From assembly GCF_002159495.1 (NCBI RefSeq), contig NZ_NFIT01000010.1:1-64000 (forward strand): DNA of 64,000 nucleotides. Direction: 5' to 3'. A program made the position numbers and the translations under genes. Origin of the DNA: Olsenella sp. An293 (GTDB taxonomy: Bacteria; Actinomycetota; Coriobacteriia; Coriobacteriales; Atopobiaceae). Positions within the stretch are counted from its first letter, which is position 1. Each line of letters starts with the position of its first letter. Below the pieces are notes generated by a model. It was not told where the DNA came from. It was given only the letters and a program-made list of their open reading frames with translations, and did not search any database. Positions 26,298-35,055 of this stretch are shown here, in pieces.

Positions 26298-27348
26298 TCA
26301 TTCCGCGCGCACGTATCCGGTCTGCCTGCCGGCGCCGACCTTCCTGATGACGCCGTCTGCCAGCAGCGCAGAGAGCGATCGCTTGACGGTCACCTCGCTG
26401 AGGTCGGGACACTCATCGAGGACCATCGCCTTGGTGACTTTTCCAACGTGTCGATTAAAAACGTCTCGGACTCGGTCAACCGCTCGCTCCCTTCCGGGGC
26501 GGGCGGCGCCCATGCGACCCTCAAGCTCCCGGTAAGCTGCGAGGATGATGCCGAGCAGATAGCGCACGAAGGGAGCCTCGTCGTTTGTCCCCTCCGCCCA
26601 GCCCGTCGAGCTCTGCGCGAGCGCCTCATAGTACTGGTCGCGACTCCGCTCTATGAGGTGCTCGATACTGATGAACTGCGGCACCAGGTAGCCTGCCCGC
26701 TCAAGAAGAAGAACCGTGATCAGACGGCTCATGCGACCGTTGCCGTCATTGAACGGGTGGATGCTCACGAAGTCAAACGTGAACCGTGCGGCGAGAAGGG
26801 CCGGGTCACACGATTCGGAGCGAAAGGCATCGTCGTATGTCTCGCAGAGCCTCGCCACGGCGTCGGGCGTGAGGTGGGCCGGAGTGGGTCGAAAGCGCAA
26901 CGACGTGCTGCCGTCTGCGTTGCGCGTGACGATTTGGCTGTCCGCGTCTTTCCAGGACCCTCCAAACGACAACGGCGTATGGGCGAGAAGATCACGATGG
27001 AGCTGCAGTATGACTCCTGGAGTGACGGGGATGTAGTCGTGTTGTTCGTGAATGAGCGCGAGCACGTCGCGATAGCCGGCAATCTCTTCCTCGGCGCGCG
27101 TCCTTGGGGAATCCGAACGGGTGACAAGGTCTTCGAGTCGCCGCTCGGTGGTAACGATGCCCTCGATGCGGTTGGAAGCGCCGACGCTCTGAGCCTGAGC
27201 CGTCTCGAGAAGGTCCTCGAGCAGGTCTGGTCGCGTCTCGGTCCAAAGCGCCTGACGTCCTTTGTACTCGCGGATCGCAAGGAGCAGGTTGGTCACCGGA
27301 GTTGCCTGGAGCGAGGGGGGGTACGGTGAGGTAGTCAAACGTCCGCAT
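26298..27348 (-). pseudogene. Fic-domain protein (AMP-transferase family) with frameshift at a C7 tract
   Basis: A Fic protein of about 350 residues. The catalytic loop HPFNDGNGRMSR is intact, and the upstream helix SNRIEG fits the inhibitory [S/T]xxxE[G/N] motif, giving a self-inhibited class II Fic; a winged-helix C-terminus (LSEVTVKRSLSALLADGVIR) follows. The family N-terminus is encoded from ATG 27348 (MRTFDYLTVPP, with AAAGG upstream), but seven C on the coding strand (27315-27321) shift it out of frame. With six C it continues as SLQATPVTNLLLAIREYKGRQ. The long open frame from 27422 lacks the family start. It may be switched off, decayed or a sequencing error. Confidence 0.75.
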
Positions 27349-27377
27349 AGGGCACCTTTGGTATCACGAGATTTGCT

Positions 27378-27410
27378 TTCGGTATCATAGTAGCACCCAC
27401 TGATACCGAA
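27378..27410. promoter_or_regulatory. Candidate operator upstream of fic
   Basis: A perfect 10-bp inverted repeat, TTCGGTATCA (27378-27387) and TGATACCGAA (27401-27410), with a 13-base spacer. A third GGTATCA is at about 27359-27365. The location 30-60 bp upstream of the fic ATG suits an operator, possibly autoregulatory. Confidence 0.55.
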
Positions 27411-27554
27411 CATGTGTATCAAAGAGGGCTATTTCGGACATGGTGGGCTACCGTTCGGACAAGGTGTGTTGTGAGCGGCGGGGCGCTCGGATAAAGTTTT
27501 TCTCAGTATGGGAATGCCCCGCCAGAGGGGCGGTCGATCGAGAGGGAGGCCCTC

Positions 27555-27938
27555 ATGCCGCAGTCGAGAAGAACCATCGGGGGGTCGCCGAAGGTTAGGG
27601 GGTAGGGGCCTTCGCGGCGCCCTCGTGTGCGCGATCGCTCTGGTGGCGTGCTGCGCACTGCTGCTCGTTCCTCGCGTTGCGCGAGCTGCTAGTTCGGGCT
27701 GGAACGCGGAAACGAAGACCTATACGGTCAACGGGACCGAGAGGACGTCTCCGCCCGCGCGGACCTCTCGAGGTTCGGCGACGCCGCCTCCGTCTCCGGC
27801 TGGGCCGCCGACGCGATGTCCTGGGCCGTCGCGGAGGGCGTCTTCAACGGAAACGGCCAGGGGCTGCTGGAGCCCGGGCGCGCCATCGCCCGCTCCGAGC
27901 TCTGCGCCGTCCTCATGAACTGGGAGGCCAGGGAGTAG
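27555..27938 (+). pseudogene. Remnant of a secreted SLH-domain protein
   Basis: ATG 27555 has a GGGAGG ribosome site and reads MPQSRRTIGGSPKVRG then stop. A second frame continues a signal peptide (RGALVCAIALVACCALLLV, then RAASSGWNAE). From about 27745 the first frame resumes as REDVSARADLSRFGDAASVS, followed by GWAADAMSWAVAEGVFNGNG, and ends at TAG 27936-27938; this is the tail of an SLH repeat. So start, signal peptide and SLH repeat are in two frames with an apparent large internal deletion. Confidence 0.7.
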
Positions 27939-27985
27939 TTCCGAGCGCCCGGGCGGCCGCGCCCGGGCTCTCCCCGTGCCCGCCC

Positions 27986-28123
27986 CCGGCGAACTCTGGC
28001 TTTTCTGTATACTGAGCGGGCACTCAACGAGAGCCCCACGCGTTCGCGCAGGTCAGCGAGTCGCCCGTTCTTCTCGCCCCGTTAAGTGCCCTCGCAGTGT
28101 ACAGAAAACCCCAAGTTCGCCGG
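27986..28123. repeat. Large inverted-repeat element with GTTCTTCTCG loop (copy C)
   Basis: Arms 27986-28028 and 28081-28123 are reverse complements over about 43 bp with roughly seven mismatches (outer ends CCGGCGAACT and AGTTCGCCGG). The arm sequence is unrelated to copies A and B, but the loop again holds GTTCTTCTCG (28067-28076, inside CGCCCGTTCTTCTCGCC). It lies between the SLH pseudogene and hipA. Confidence 0.9.
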
Positions 28124-28152
28124 AGGGCGGCCTCACGCCGGCGTCCCGCACC

Positions 28153-29442
28153 TTAGAGAAGCGCCAGGGTGATCCGGCAGTTCTCGGCAATCGCCGGGAG
28201 CAGACGCTCACGCAGCTCGTCCGAGCCCGGGGCGCCCTGGCGCTGCGAGAAGGCAAGCTCCAAAGCGGGGGGAATCCGCTGCGCCAGGTCTGCCATAAGG
28301 TCGACGCAGGCCTTGGCCGTGATGCCGCAGGCATCGAGCCTCTTGGATAAGGTGAGGTCATGCGCGCCCGCGTACCGCTCGACGGCGCCCGAGCCCACGC
28401 GTCCCACGCGGTTCTCTCCTCCGATGGACATGGCAAGCCTGCCGCGGCGTCGGAACCGCTCGTAGGCAAGGCCGGAGGCTACGTCGTACATCGGGGCCAG
28501 GATGGCGTTGTTGTCCGCGCCGAGGAGCAGCGAATAGTTTTTCGCGTGCGCGTCAGGCGCTCCGATCAGACAGTTGAAGAAGAGCTGCTGGGTAAAGAGG
28601 AGCAGGTTGCTCGAGGCGTGACGGGTCGTGGCAAGAAGCTCGAGGATGTCGCGGGCTGCCGGGCCGCCGTCCGCGGTGTACTTTCGCTCGGGCGGGCAGG
28701 AGAGCGCCTGGCAGAGGTCTTCCTGGTGAAGGCGTGCCACGACTCCGTTTGCAGCACGCAGACGGTCGAAGCGCTCGACCACGAGGGCCGGCTCGTCTTC
28801 AAAGGAGAGGTGCTCGACGCGGGCCGCGGCGATGCCGCACAGCTCGGCGCAGCGCAGACACATGAACTCGTTGAGGGCCTCGAGTCTCAGCCCGGCGATG
28901 CCGTTCTTGAAGATATGGGTCGTAGGCGCTGATCCATGGCATTCATACCAGCGACCGTCCTTGCGGGCGAGCGCGAACTTTCCTTGGTTGCCACCAAGTG
29001 ACCAACGTTCCTCAAGGCCCATCCAAGAGGAGTCTTCCTCGTCGCGGATGGACTTCAGCCGAACCGCCACCTCGTGCTCGTCGAGCTCACGGTAATCTGC
29101 CGCCCGCGCGAGCGCACCGTCAGTGAGCTCGGGCGGACAGACCTGCACCGCCCCAGGGCAGTCGAGCCCGATGCGGGCGAGAAGTGCCACGGGGTTGCCG
29201 GCAGACACATCGTACTGGCGGGCGATGGCCCTGCGCTGGCGCTCGCTGTCGGGCAGCAGACCAAGGAGGTAGGGCAGAACCACGGCATCGCGATAGATGC
29301 GGTTGGTGACGGGCATGGACAGGGAGAGGGGTGGTCCCTGATAGGCGTCGTCATAGGCAAAGCTCACGACGCCATGGCCGTCTTGGTGGAGGTATCCGGC
29401 AAGCGTGCCGGCTATGAGGACGTGGAGGGTCTGCTCGCGCAT
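28153..29442 (-). CDS. hipA: HipA-family serine/threonine kinase toxin
   Basis: A 429-residue HipA. The N-terminal couple domain (HVLIAGTLAGYL, then LSLSMPV), SLGGNQGKFAL as the glycine-rich ATP loop, catalytic LIGAPDAHAKNYSLLL and the metal-binding APMYDVAS are all present. E. coli HipA phosphorylates glutamyl-tRNA synthetase and induces dormancy; the target here is unknown. It is transcribed with hipB, with 6 bp between them. Confidence 0.88.
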   Translation of the reverse strand: MREQTLHVLIAGTLAGYLHQDGHGVVSFAYDDAYQGPPLSLSMPVTNRIYRDAVVLPYLLGLLPDSERQRRAIARQYDVSAGNPVALLARIGLDCPGAVQVCPPELTDGALARAADYRELDEHEVAVRLKSIRDEEDSSWMGLEERWSLGGNQGKFALARKDGRWYECHGSAPTTHIFKNGIAGLRLEALNEFMCLRCAELCGIAAARVEHLSFEDEPALVVERFDRLRAANGVVARLHQEDLCQALSCPPERKYTADGGPAARDILELLATTRHASSNLLLFTQQLFFNCLIGAPDAHAKNYSLLLGADNNAILAPMYDVASGLAYERFRRRGRLAMSIGGENRVGRVGSGAVERYAGAHDLTLSKRLDACGITAKACVDLMADLAQRIPPALELAFSQRQGAPGSDELRERLLPAIAENCRITLALL

Positions 29443-29448
29443 GGCCTG

Positions 29449-29877
29449 TTACCTCAGCGTTCGTCGGAGCTGCTCGTCGGTGACCTCTCGCAGAAGGGCG
29501 AGGTGGTCTTCCAGGCTCGGAACCCCAACGTTGCGTGCCTCGGGCGAGGGGGAGCCATCGTTTCCGACAGCGGAGGGCGCGATGCACGTGGGAGAGGGTA
29601 CGGCTTGGCCTTGCGGGGGCGTGACATCAGAGGTCCGCACCTCGTCGACAGGCGCGGAGCCGTCTCGAACCACGAGCTCGAGCCCAAGCGCGGAGAGGCT
29701 CGCAAGCAGCTTGTCGAGTCTCATCCCCGTGGCGTCACCGAGCTCGAGGGATGCGAGGGTGCGCTCGGAGACTCCCGAGGCACGTGCGAGCTGCGCTCGC
29801 GTGAGACCCTGCCGCTCTCTCGCGCGCCGGACGCTGATTCCCGCTTGGCGTGGAATGGTGATGACGGCTTCTGTCAT
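29449..29877 (-). CDS. hipB: HipB-family antitoxin, HTH repressor
   Basis: A 142-residue protein. Residues about 10-70 are a Cro/C1-type helix-turn-helix (RRARERQGLTRAQLARASGV, then SERTLASLELG); the remaining half is an unusual Ser/Pro-rich tail with a C-terminal helix, making it much longer than E. coli HipB (88 residues). I chose ATG 29877; a TTG at 29895 directly abuts AGGAGG and is unlikely as a start. It would neutralise HipA and repress the operon. Confidence 0.82.
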   Translation of the reverse strand: MTEAVITIPRQAGISVRRARERQGLTRAQLARASGVSERTLASLELGDATGMRLDKLLASLSALGLELVVRDGSAPVDEVRTSDVTPPQGQAVPSPTCIAPSAVGNDGSPSPEARNVGVPSLEDHLALLREVTDEQLRRTLR

Positions 29878-29916
29878 GGTCCCCCAATCATGCAACCTCC
29901 TGCCTATGAGTATACA

Positions 29917-29956
29917 TGCAATATTCTACAGATTCCAGATAATGCAAAATATTGCA
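29917..29956. promoter_or_regulatory. Candidate hipBA operator
   Basis: An A/T-rich inverted repeat 40-80 bp upstream of hipB: TGCAATATT (29917-29925) and AATATTGCA (29948-29956), spacer 22. The second half also makes a local palindrome (TGCAA-AATA-TTGCA, 29943-29956). This fits HTH repressor binding; the site sequence is unlike the E. coli HipB box. Confidence 0.5.
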
Positions 29957-30044
29957 TATCCTTCGAGTCTGTAGCAGTTGCTACCTGCAAACTTGAGGGT
30001 CGCTTGAGCGTCTCTCGGCGCCAAGCTTCATCCTCAGCCTCAGG

Positions 30045-30110
30045 GTTCTTCTCGCGTCTGCAAGTTGGGGACAGTCCCCAACGTGCTGCAAATTGGGGAC
30101 TGTCCCCAAC
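30045..30110. repeat. GTTCTTCTCG plus paired GTTGGGGAC palindromes
   Basis: GTTCTTCTCG occurs at 30045-30054. Two near-identical palindromes follow: GTTGGGGACAGTCCCCAAC at 30064-30082 and its reverse complement version (one end base changed) at 30092-30110. Together they also form a 19-bp inverted repeat with a 9-base loop. No gene is present between hipB and the dCMP deaminase. Confidence 0.88.
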
Positions 30111-30212
30111 GAACAGAACAGGCGGACGTCCGGTGGCCCGCGCTTCCGGCCCCTTGCGCGGGCGCGGCAAATGCGCCATGCTAGCAGCGTAAACGGTCGA
30201 GAGGGGAGCGCC

Positions 30213-30683
30213 ATGCCGGGCAAGCGCACCGACGTCATCAGCTGGGACGAGTTCTTCATGAGGGCTGCCGTCGCGGCGAGCCTGCGCAGCAAGGACCCCA
30301 ACACGCAGGTGGGCGCCTGCATCGCCGACACCAACAACCGCATCCTCTCGGTGGGCTACAACGGCACGCCCCACGGCCTCAACGACGACGAGTTCCCCTG
30401 GGGCACCGCGGACGACCCGCTCTACGACAAGCACAACTACGTCATCCACGCCGAGGCCAACGCCATCCTCAACTACCGCGGCACCCTCAAGGACATGACG
30501 GGCGCCACCGTCTACGTGACCCTCTTCCCCTGCCACGAGTGCGCTAAGACGCTCGTCCAGGCGGGCATCGGCGAGGTCGTCTACCTCGACGACAAGTACG
30601 ACGGCACGGAGGACAACCGCATCTCCAAGAACATCCTCGAGCGCTGCGGCGTGAGCTACCGCCAGATGTCGCTCGAGGAGTAG
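30213..30683 (+). CDS. dCMP deaminase family protein
   Basis: A 156-residue zinc deaminase. HAEANAIL (zinc His and catalytic Glu) and PCHECAKTLVQAGI (zinc cysteines) are intact, with the SKDPNTQVGACI start and GYNGTPHGL segment of the dCMP deaminase/ComEB group. It converts dCMP to dUMP, the precursor of dTMP. ATG 30213 follows GAGGGGAG. It stands alone between repeats and dnaJ genes. Confidence 0.9.
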   Translation: MPGKRTDVISWDEFFMRAAVAASLRSKDPNTQVGACIADTNNRILSVGYNGTPHGLNDDEFPWGTADDPLYDKHNYVIHAEANAILNYRGTLKDMTGATVYVTLFPCHECAKTLVQAGIGEVVYLDDKYDGTEDNRISKNILERCGVSYRQMSLEE

Positions 30684-30835
30684 CCGGCCCTCCGTCCGGG
30701 ACGCTGCCGCCGCCCCGGAGGCCACTCGCCCGGGCACGCCAACTGCGCGGATACCGTGGCGTTTCTCTCAACCCCCTGAATGGCGGGTATACTTCTCCCC
30801 ATCTGTGACGTATCGCCAGCAGGGAGACATGCCAC

Positions 30836-31939
30836 ATGGCATCGATGAACGACAAGGACTACTACGCCATCCTCGGCGTCGAGAAGGACGCCTCCGCCGA
30901 TGAGATCCGCAAGGCCTTCCAGACCAAGGCCCGCAAGCTCCACCCCGACGTCAACAAGGAACCCGACGCCGAGGAGCGCTTCAAGGAGGTCTCCGAGGCC
31001 TATGCCGTCCTCTCCGACCCCGACAAGCGCAAGCGCTACGACGCCATGCGCTCCGGCAGCCCCTTCGCGGGCGGCGGCTACGGCGCCCCCGCCGGCACCG
31101 GCGGCTACGGCGACCCCTTCGGCGGCGGCCCCTTTGGCTGGGGCCCCTTCGGCGCCGGCTTCGGCGGGACGTCCCGTCAGCGCAGCTCGCGCGCGTACCG
31201 GCCCCGCGCCGGCGCCGACGTCATCTACGAGCTCACCGTCGACGCCGAGAAGGCCAAGGAGGGCGTGCGCCGCGGCGTGACCTACCAGCGCTACGCCACC
31301 TGCGACGTCTGCCACGGCTCCGGCTCCGTCCAGGCGGAGCGCCCCGAGACCTGCCCCACTTGCGGCGGCGCCGGCCACATCACTGTGGACACCGGCCTCT
31401 TTGGCGTCATGATGATGACCTGCCCCGAGTGCGAGGGCGCCGGCAAGGTCGTGGCCGACCCGTGCTCGGCCTGCGGCGGCTCGGGCCGCACGCTCACGGC
31501 GAGCGAGGTCGTCGTCGACGTGCCCGCGGGCAGCCACGACGGCGACGAGGTGCGCGTGGCCGGCATGGGCAACGCGGGCACTAACGGCTCGTCCACCGGC
31601 GACTTCGTCTGCCGGGTCTGCGTCCCCGAGGAGCGCCTCACCCGCTCCCAGGCGAGCGGCTTCAACTTCATCGGGTTCGCGATCCCGTTTTTGGTGCTGG
31701 GGCTCGCCACCTCCACGCTGGCGTCGCTCTCGCTCATGGTGATCATCCCGGTGGTCGTGGGCGTGGTGCTCGTCGTGCGCGACGGCGTGCGGCCCGCGCC
31801 GCGCTGGTGGAGAAACGCGGGCGTCGCCGTGGCCAACGGAATCTCCAACGGCTTCATGATCGCGCTCGTCTTCGCAATGATGTTCTCCTGCACCTCGGGC
31901 CTCGGCCGCGGCGGCTACATGGGGTACTACTACTGGTAG
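30836..31939 (+). CDS. Membrane-anchored DnaJ-like co-chaperone
   Basis: A 367-residue DnaJ relative. The J domain (1-75) has HPD at 36-38; a Gly/Phe/Pro-rich region (78-130) is followed by four CxxCxGxG zinc motifs (about 158-220: [32 protein letters not shown]). The substrate-binding C-terminal domains are cut to about 50 residues and replaced by at least three hydrophobic segments (about 278-300, 300-322 and 340-358). Client binding at the membrane through the zinc domain is inferred. A TATACT box lies at 30788-30793. The protein ends [11 protein letters not shown]. Confidence 0.82.
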   Translation: MASMNDKDYYAILGVEKDASADEIRKAFQTKARKLHPDVNKEPDAEERFKEVSEAYAVLSDPDKRKRYDAMRSGSPFAGGGYGAPAGTGGYGDPFGGGPFGWGPFGAGFGGTSRQRSSRAYRPRAGADVIYELTVDAEKAKEGVRRGVTYQRYATCDVCHGSGSVQAERPETCPTCGGAGHITVDTGLFGVMMMTCPECEGAGKVVADPCSACGGSGRTLTASEVVVDVPAGSHDGDEVRVAGMGNAGTNGSSTGDFVCRVCVPEERLTRSQASGFNFIGFAIPFLVLGLATSTLASLSLMVIIPVVVGVVLVVRDGVRPAPRWWRNAGVAVANGISNGFMIALVFAMMFSCTSGLGRGGYMGYYYW

Positions 31940-31974
31940 GCCCCGCGAGGGCGAGCGTGCCGCTGAGCCGGGCG

Positions 31975-32265
31975 CAGCCCCAAAGGGTCGCGTTTTTCGC
32001 GGCTGGGGCGCGTGTGCCGAGAAGTGCGTTGCGCCTTTGAGGGTCAGGGCACGACAGGCCGAGAAGAACGTTGCGCTTCTTGCGGTCAGGGCAGGCGCGG
32101 GCCGCGGTGCGCGCCTCGGTGCGCGGACGCCAGCTGGGCTTTTGCCGGGGCCTGTCTCCGACGTCGCCGTTCTTCTCGCCACCGACGCCCCGGTGAGTGC
32201 CCTCGCCCCCAAAGTCGCAACGCGCCGAAGGCCCCGTCGCGCCCTGGCCCCCAAAGTCAAAACGC
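31975..32265. repeat. Complex inverted-repeat element with GTTCTTCTCG loop (copy D)
   Basis: Two direct copies of a 27-bp unit lie on the left (32026-32052, starting GCGTTGCGCCTTTGAGGG, and 32068-32093) and two inverted copies on the right (32197-32223 and 32239-32265). The centre holds GTTCTTCTCG (32169-32178), and a reverse-complement decamer is at 32060-32069. This is the same plan as copies A and B: duplicated arms around the decamer, with different arm sequence. A fifth unit is at 4032-4058. No gene is seen between 31940 and 32432. Confidence 0.82.
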
Positions 32266-32432
32266 CCGCGGCCCCGGCCCCGCGAGGGCGAGCGTGTCGC
32301 CCCCGTCCCAGGCCCCGCGCGGCCCGTCGCCGCCCTTTTCAGAAAAGTGATAGCTTTGTGCCCTGCCGGGCTGCGCCCGCGCCCGTTTCGGGGTATAACA
32401 CCCACGGACGAAAACGAACGAGTTTCTGGAGT

Positions 32433-33674
32433 ATGCACGTGGAACCGAAGAGGGACTACTACGAGGTGCTCGAGGTACCTCGTGACGCCGATGCCAAGAC
32501 GATCAAGCGGGCCTTCCTCAAGAAGGCCCGCACCCTGCACCCGGACGTCAACAAGGAGCCGGACGCCGAGGAGCGCTTCAAGGAGGTCAACGAGGCCTAC
32601 GCCGTCCTCTCGGACGACCAGAAGCGCGCCAACTACGACCGCTACGGCGACCCTAACGGCCCCGCGGGCTTTGGCTCGGACTACGTCGACGTCTCCGACA
32701 TCTTTGGCGGGGGCGGCTTTGGCTTTGGCGACATCTTCGACTCCTTCTTTGGCGGCGGGGCCGGGCGCGCCGGCGCGCAGGCCCGCACCCGCGGCCGCGA
32801 CATGGGCATCCGCCTCACGGTGACGCTCGAGGAGGCCGCGGCCGGCTGCAAGAAGACCGTCGCCTACACGCGCCTCGCCCCCTGCGAGGACTGCGGCGGC
32901 ACCGGCGCCGCCGAGGGCGGCCGCGCGCACGCCTGCGAGCGCTGCCACGGCACCGGGCGCGTGGTGGAGGTCCAGCGCACGATCTTCGGCCAGATGCAGA
33001 CCCAGGCCACCTGCCCCGTCTGCCACGGCCAGGGCCAGGTCATCGACCACCCCTGCGAGACCTGCGAGGGCCAGGGCCGCGCCCCCTCGCGCGAGAAGGT
33101 CGAGGTGCAGGTGCCCGCCGGCGTCCACAGCGGCCAGACCATCACCGTCTCCGGCAAGGGCGAGGCGGGCGTGCGCGGCGACGCCTCGGGAGACCTCGTG
33201 GTGAGCATCGAGGTGGCCGAGAGCGACCGCTTCGAGCGCCGCGGGGACGACCTCTACTGCACCGTGCGCGTCGACGCGCTCCAGGCGATCGTGGGCACCA
33301 CCGTCGTGCTCGACGGCATCATGGAGGGCGAGCGCGTCACCGTCGAGGTGCCGGCCGGCTGCCAGTTTGGCCAGCAGGTCGTGGTGGAGCGCAAGGGCAT
33401 GCCGCGCATGGGCATGATCGCCCGCGGCAACCTCGTGGCCGTCGTGCAGGTGGAGACCCCGCGCGACCTCACCAAGAAGCAGCTCCTCGACGTCGCGGCG
33501 ATCGTCGCCGAGCGCGCGCTCGACGAGGGCGCGGCGGCCGAGAGGGACGCGCGGCCCGAGCCCACCAGCGAGGAGGAGGCCGAGGGCTTCTCGGCCGCCG
33601 CCGAGAACGCCGCCGAGCACTTTGCCAAGGAGCGCTGGCACGCGCCCAAGAACCCCTTCAGGAGCCGCAAGTGA
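32433..33674 (+). CDS. dnaJ: Chaperone protein DnaJ
   Basis: A 413-residue full DnaJ: J domain with HPD (36-38), G/F region (about 85-110), four CxxCxGxG zinc motifs ([32 protein letters not shown]), two beta-barrel client-binding domains and an acidic C-terminal extension. It stimulates DnaK. The 28 residues after HPD are almost identical to those of the membrane DnaJ upstream, so the two are recent paralogues or share gene conversion. A -10-like TATAAC is near 32393. The end overlaps mtaB (GTGA). Confidence 0.93.
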   Translation: MHVEPKRDYYEVLEVPRDADAKTIKRAFLKKARTLHPDVNKEPDAEERFKEVNEAYAVLSDDQKRANYDRYGDPNGPAGFGSDYVDVSDIFGGGGFGFGDIFDSFFGGGAGRAGAQARTRGRDMGIRLTVTLEEAAAGCKKTVAYTRLAPCEDCGGTGAAEGGRAHACERCHGTGRVVEVQRTIFGQMQTQATCPVCHGQGQVIDHPCETCEGQGRAPSREKVEVQVPAGVHSGQTITVSGKGEAGVRGDASGDLVVSIEVAESDRFERRGDDLYCTVRVDALQAIVGTTVVLDGIMEGERVTVEVPAGCQFGQQVVVERKGMPRMGMIARGNLVAVVQVETPRDLTKKQLLDVAAIVAERALDEGAAAERDARPEPTSEEEAEGFSAAAENAAEHFAKERWHAPKNPFRSRK

Positions 33675-34981
33675 CGACGCCGGCCGCGCCCGCGGTGGCC
33701 CTTGTCAACCTGGGGTGTCGCGTCAACCGCGTCGAGCTCGACCTCATGGCCTCCGAGCTCGAGCGCGCCGGCGCCCGCCTCACCGGCGAGCGCGAGGCGG
33801 ACGTCGTGGTCGTGAACACCTGCGCCGTCACCGGCGAGGCGGAGGCCAAGGCGAGAAAGGCCGTCCGCCGCGCGGCGTCGCTGCCGGGGGCGCCGCTCGT
33901 GGTGGCCACCGGCTGCGTGGCGAGCCTGTTTGCCGACGAGCTCGCTGCGCTCGCGCCCAACGTGGTGGTCGAGCGCGACAAGTCGCGCGTGGCCGGTCTC
34001 GCGCTCGAGCGCCTGGGGCTCGCGGGCGTCGCCGGGGCTGCGGGCGACGCCGGCCCCGAGGCCGCCGCCGGGCCCGAGGCCGCCTGCGCCGCCACGCCCA
34101 CGCCCACCGGCCGCACCCGCCCCGGCATCAAGGTCCAGGACGGCTGCGACAACCGCTGCACCTACTGCATCGTGTGGAAGGCCCGCGGCGCCGCCCGCTC
34201 GGTCGCGCTCGACGAGGTCCTTCTCGCCGTGCGGCAGGCCCAGGACCGCGGCGCGCGCGAGGTCGTGCTCACGGGCATCAACCTGGGCTGCTACCGGGCC
34301 GCCGGCCCGGACGGCCGCGAGCTCGGCCTGCCGGGGCTTCTGGACGAGCTGCTCGAGCGCACAAGCGTGGAGCGCATCCGCCTCTCGTCGATCGAGCCGC
34401 CCGACGTCACGCCCGAGCTCTGCGACGTGATGGCCGCGGCGGGGGAGCGCGTGGCGCCCTTCCTGCACGTGTGCCTGCAGTCGGGCTGCGACGAGACGCT
34501 GAGGCGCATGGCGCGCGTCTACCGCACCGACCTCTTCCGCCGCGTGGTCGAGACCGCGCGCTCGCGCGTGCCCGGGATCGCGCTGGGCACGGACCTCATC
34601 GTGGGCTTTCCCGGCGAGACGGACGAGGAGTTCGAGGAGAGCCTCGCCTTCTGCCGCGAGATGCGCTTCGCCAAGATGCACGTCTTCCGCTACTCCCGCC
34701 GCCCCGGCACCCCGGCCGCCACGATGCCCGGCCAGCTTGACCCGCACGTGATGGCCGAGCGCGGCGCCCGGGCCCGCGAGCTCGCCGACGAGCTGCGCCT
34801 CGTCGAGGCGCGCCGCCTGGTGGGCGAGAAGGACCTCGTGGTGGTGCAGTACCCCGGCCGAGGCGTCTCGGGCGGCCTCTTCGACGTGACGCTCGACCCG
34901 TCGGTGCCTGTGGACTCGCTCGTGCCGGTGCGCCTCGCCTCCGTCTCGCCCGACGCCACCCTCGCCGCCGAGCTCCTGTAG
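33671..34981 (+). CDS. mtaB: tRNA t6A37 methylthiotransferase MtaB
   Basis: A 436-residue MiaB-family radical SAM methylthiotransferase. The N-terminal cluster cysteines are in LGCRVN, NTCAV and TGCVA; the radical SAM site is [17 protein letters not shown], followed by a short TRAM domain. The CRVN start and IVWKARG after the SAM cysteines fit the MtaB branch rather than MiaB or RimO, both also present in the window. Start is GTG 33671, overlapping the dnaJ stop. Confidence 0.88.
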   Translation: MTTPAAPAVALVNLGCRVNRVELDLMASELERAGARLTGEREADVVVVNTCAVTGEAEAKARKAVRRAASLPGAPLVVATGCVASLFADELAALAPNVVVERDKSRVAGLALERLGLAGVAGAAGDAGPEAAAGPEAACAATPTPTGRTRPGIKVQDGCDNRCTYCIVWKARGAARSVALDEVLLAVRQAQDRGAREVVLTGINLGCYRAAGPDGRELGLPGLLDELLERTSVERIRLSSIEPPDVTPELCDVMAAAGERVAPFLHVCLQSGCDETLRRMARVYRTDLFRRVVETARSRVPGIALGTDLIVGFPGETDEEFEESLAFCREMRFAKMHVFRYSRRPGTPAATMPGQLDPHVMAERGARARELADELRLVEARRLVGEKDLVVVQYPGRGVSGGLFDVTLDPSVPVDSLVPVRLASVSPDATLAAELL

Positions 34982-35055
34982 CTCGGCACGTTGCGCGCCC
35001 GGCCCCGGCGTGCCTGGGGTATCATCAGGGTAGCAATCGCCGTCACAGGAGGAGC

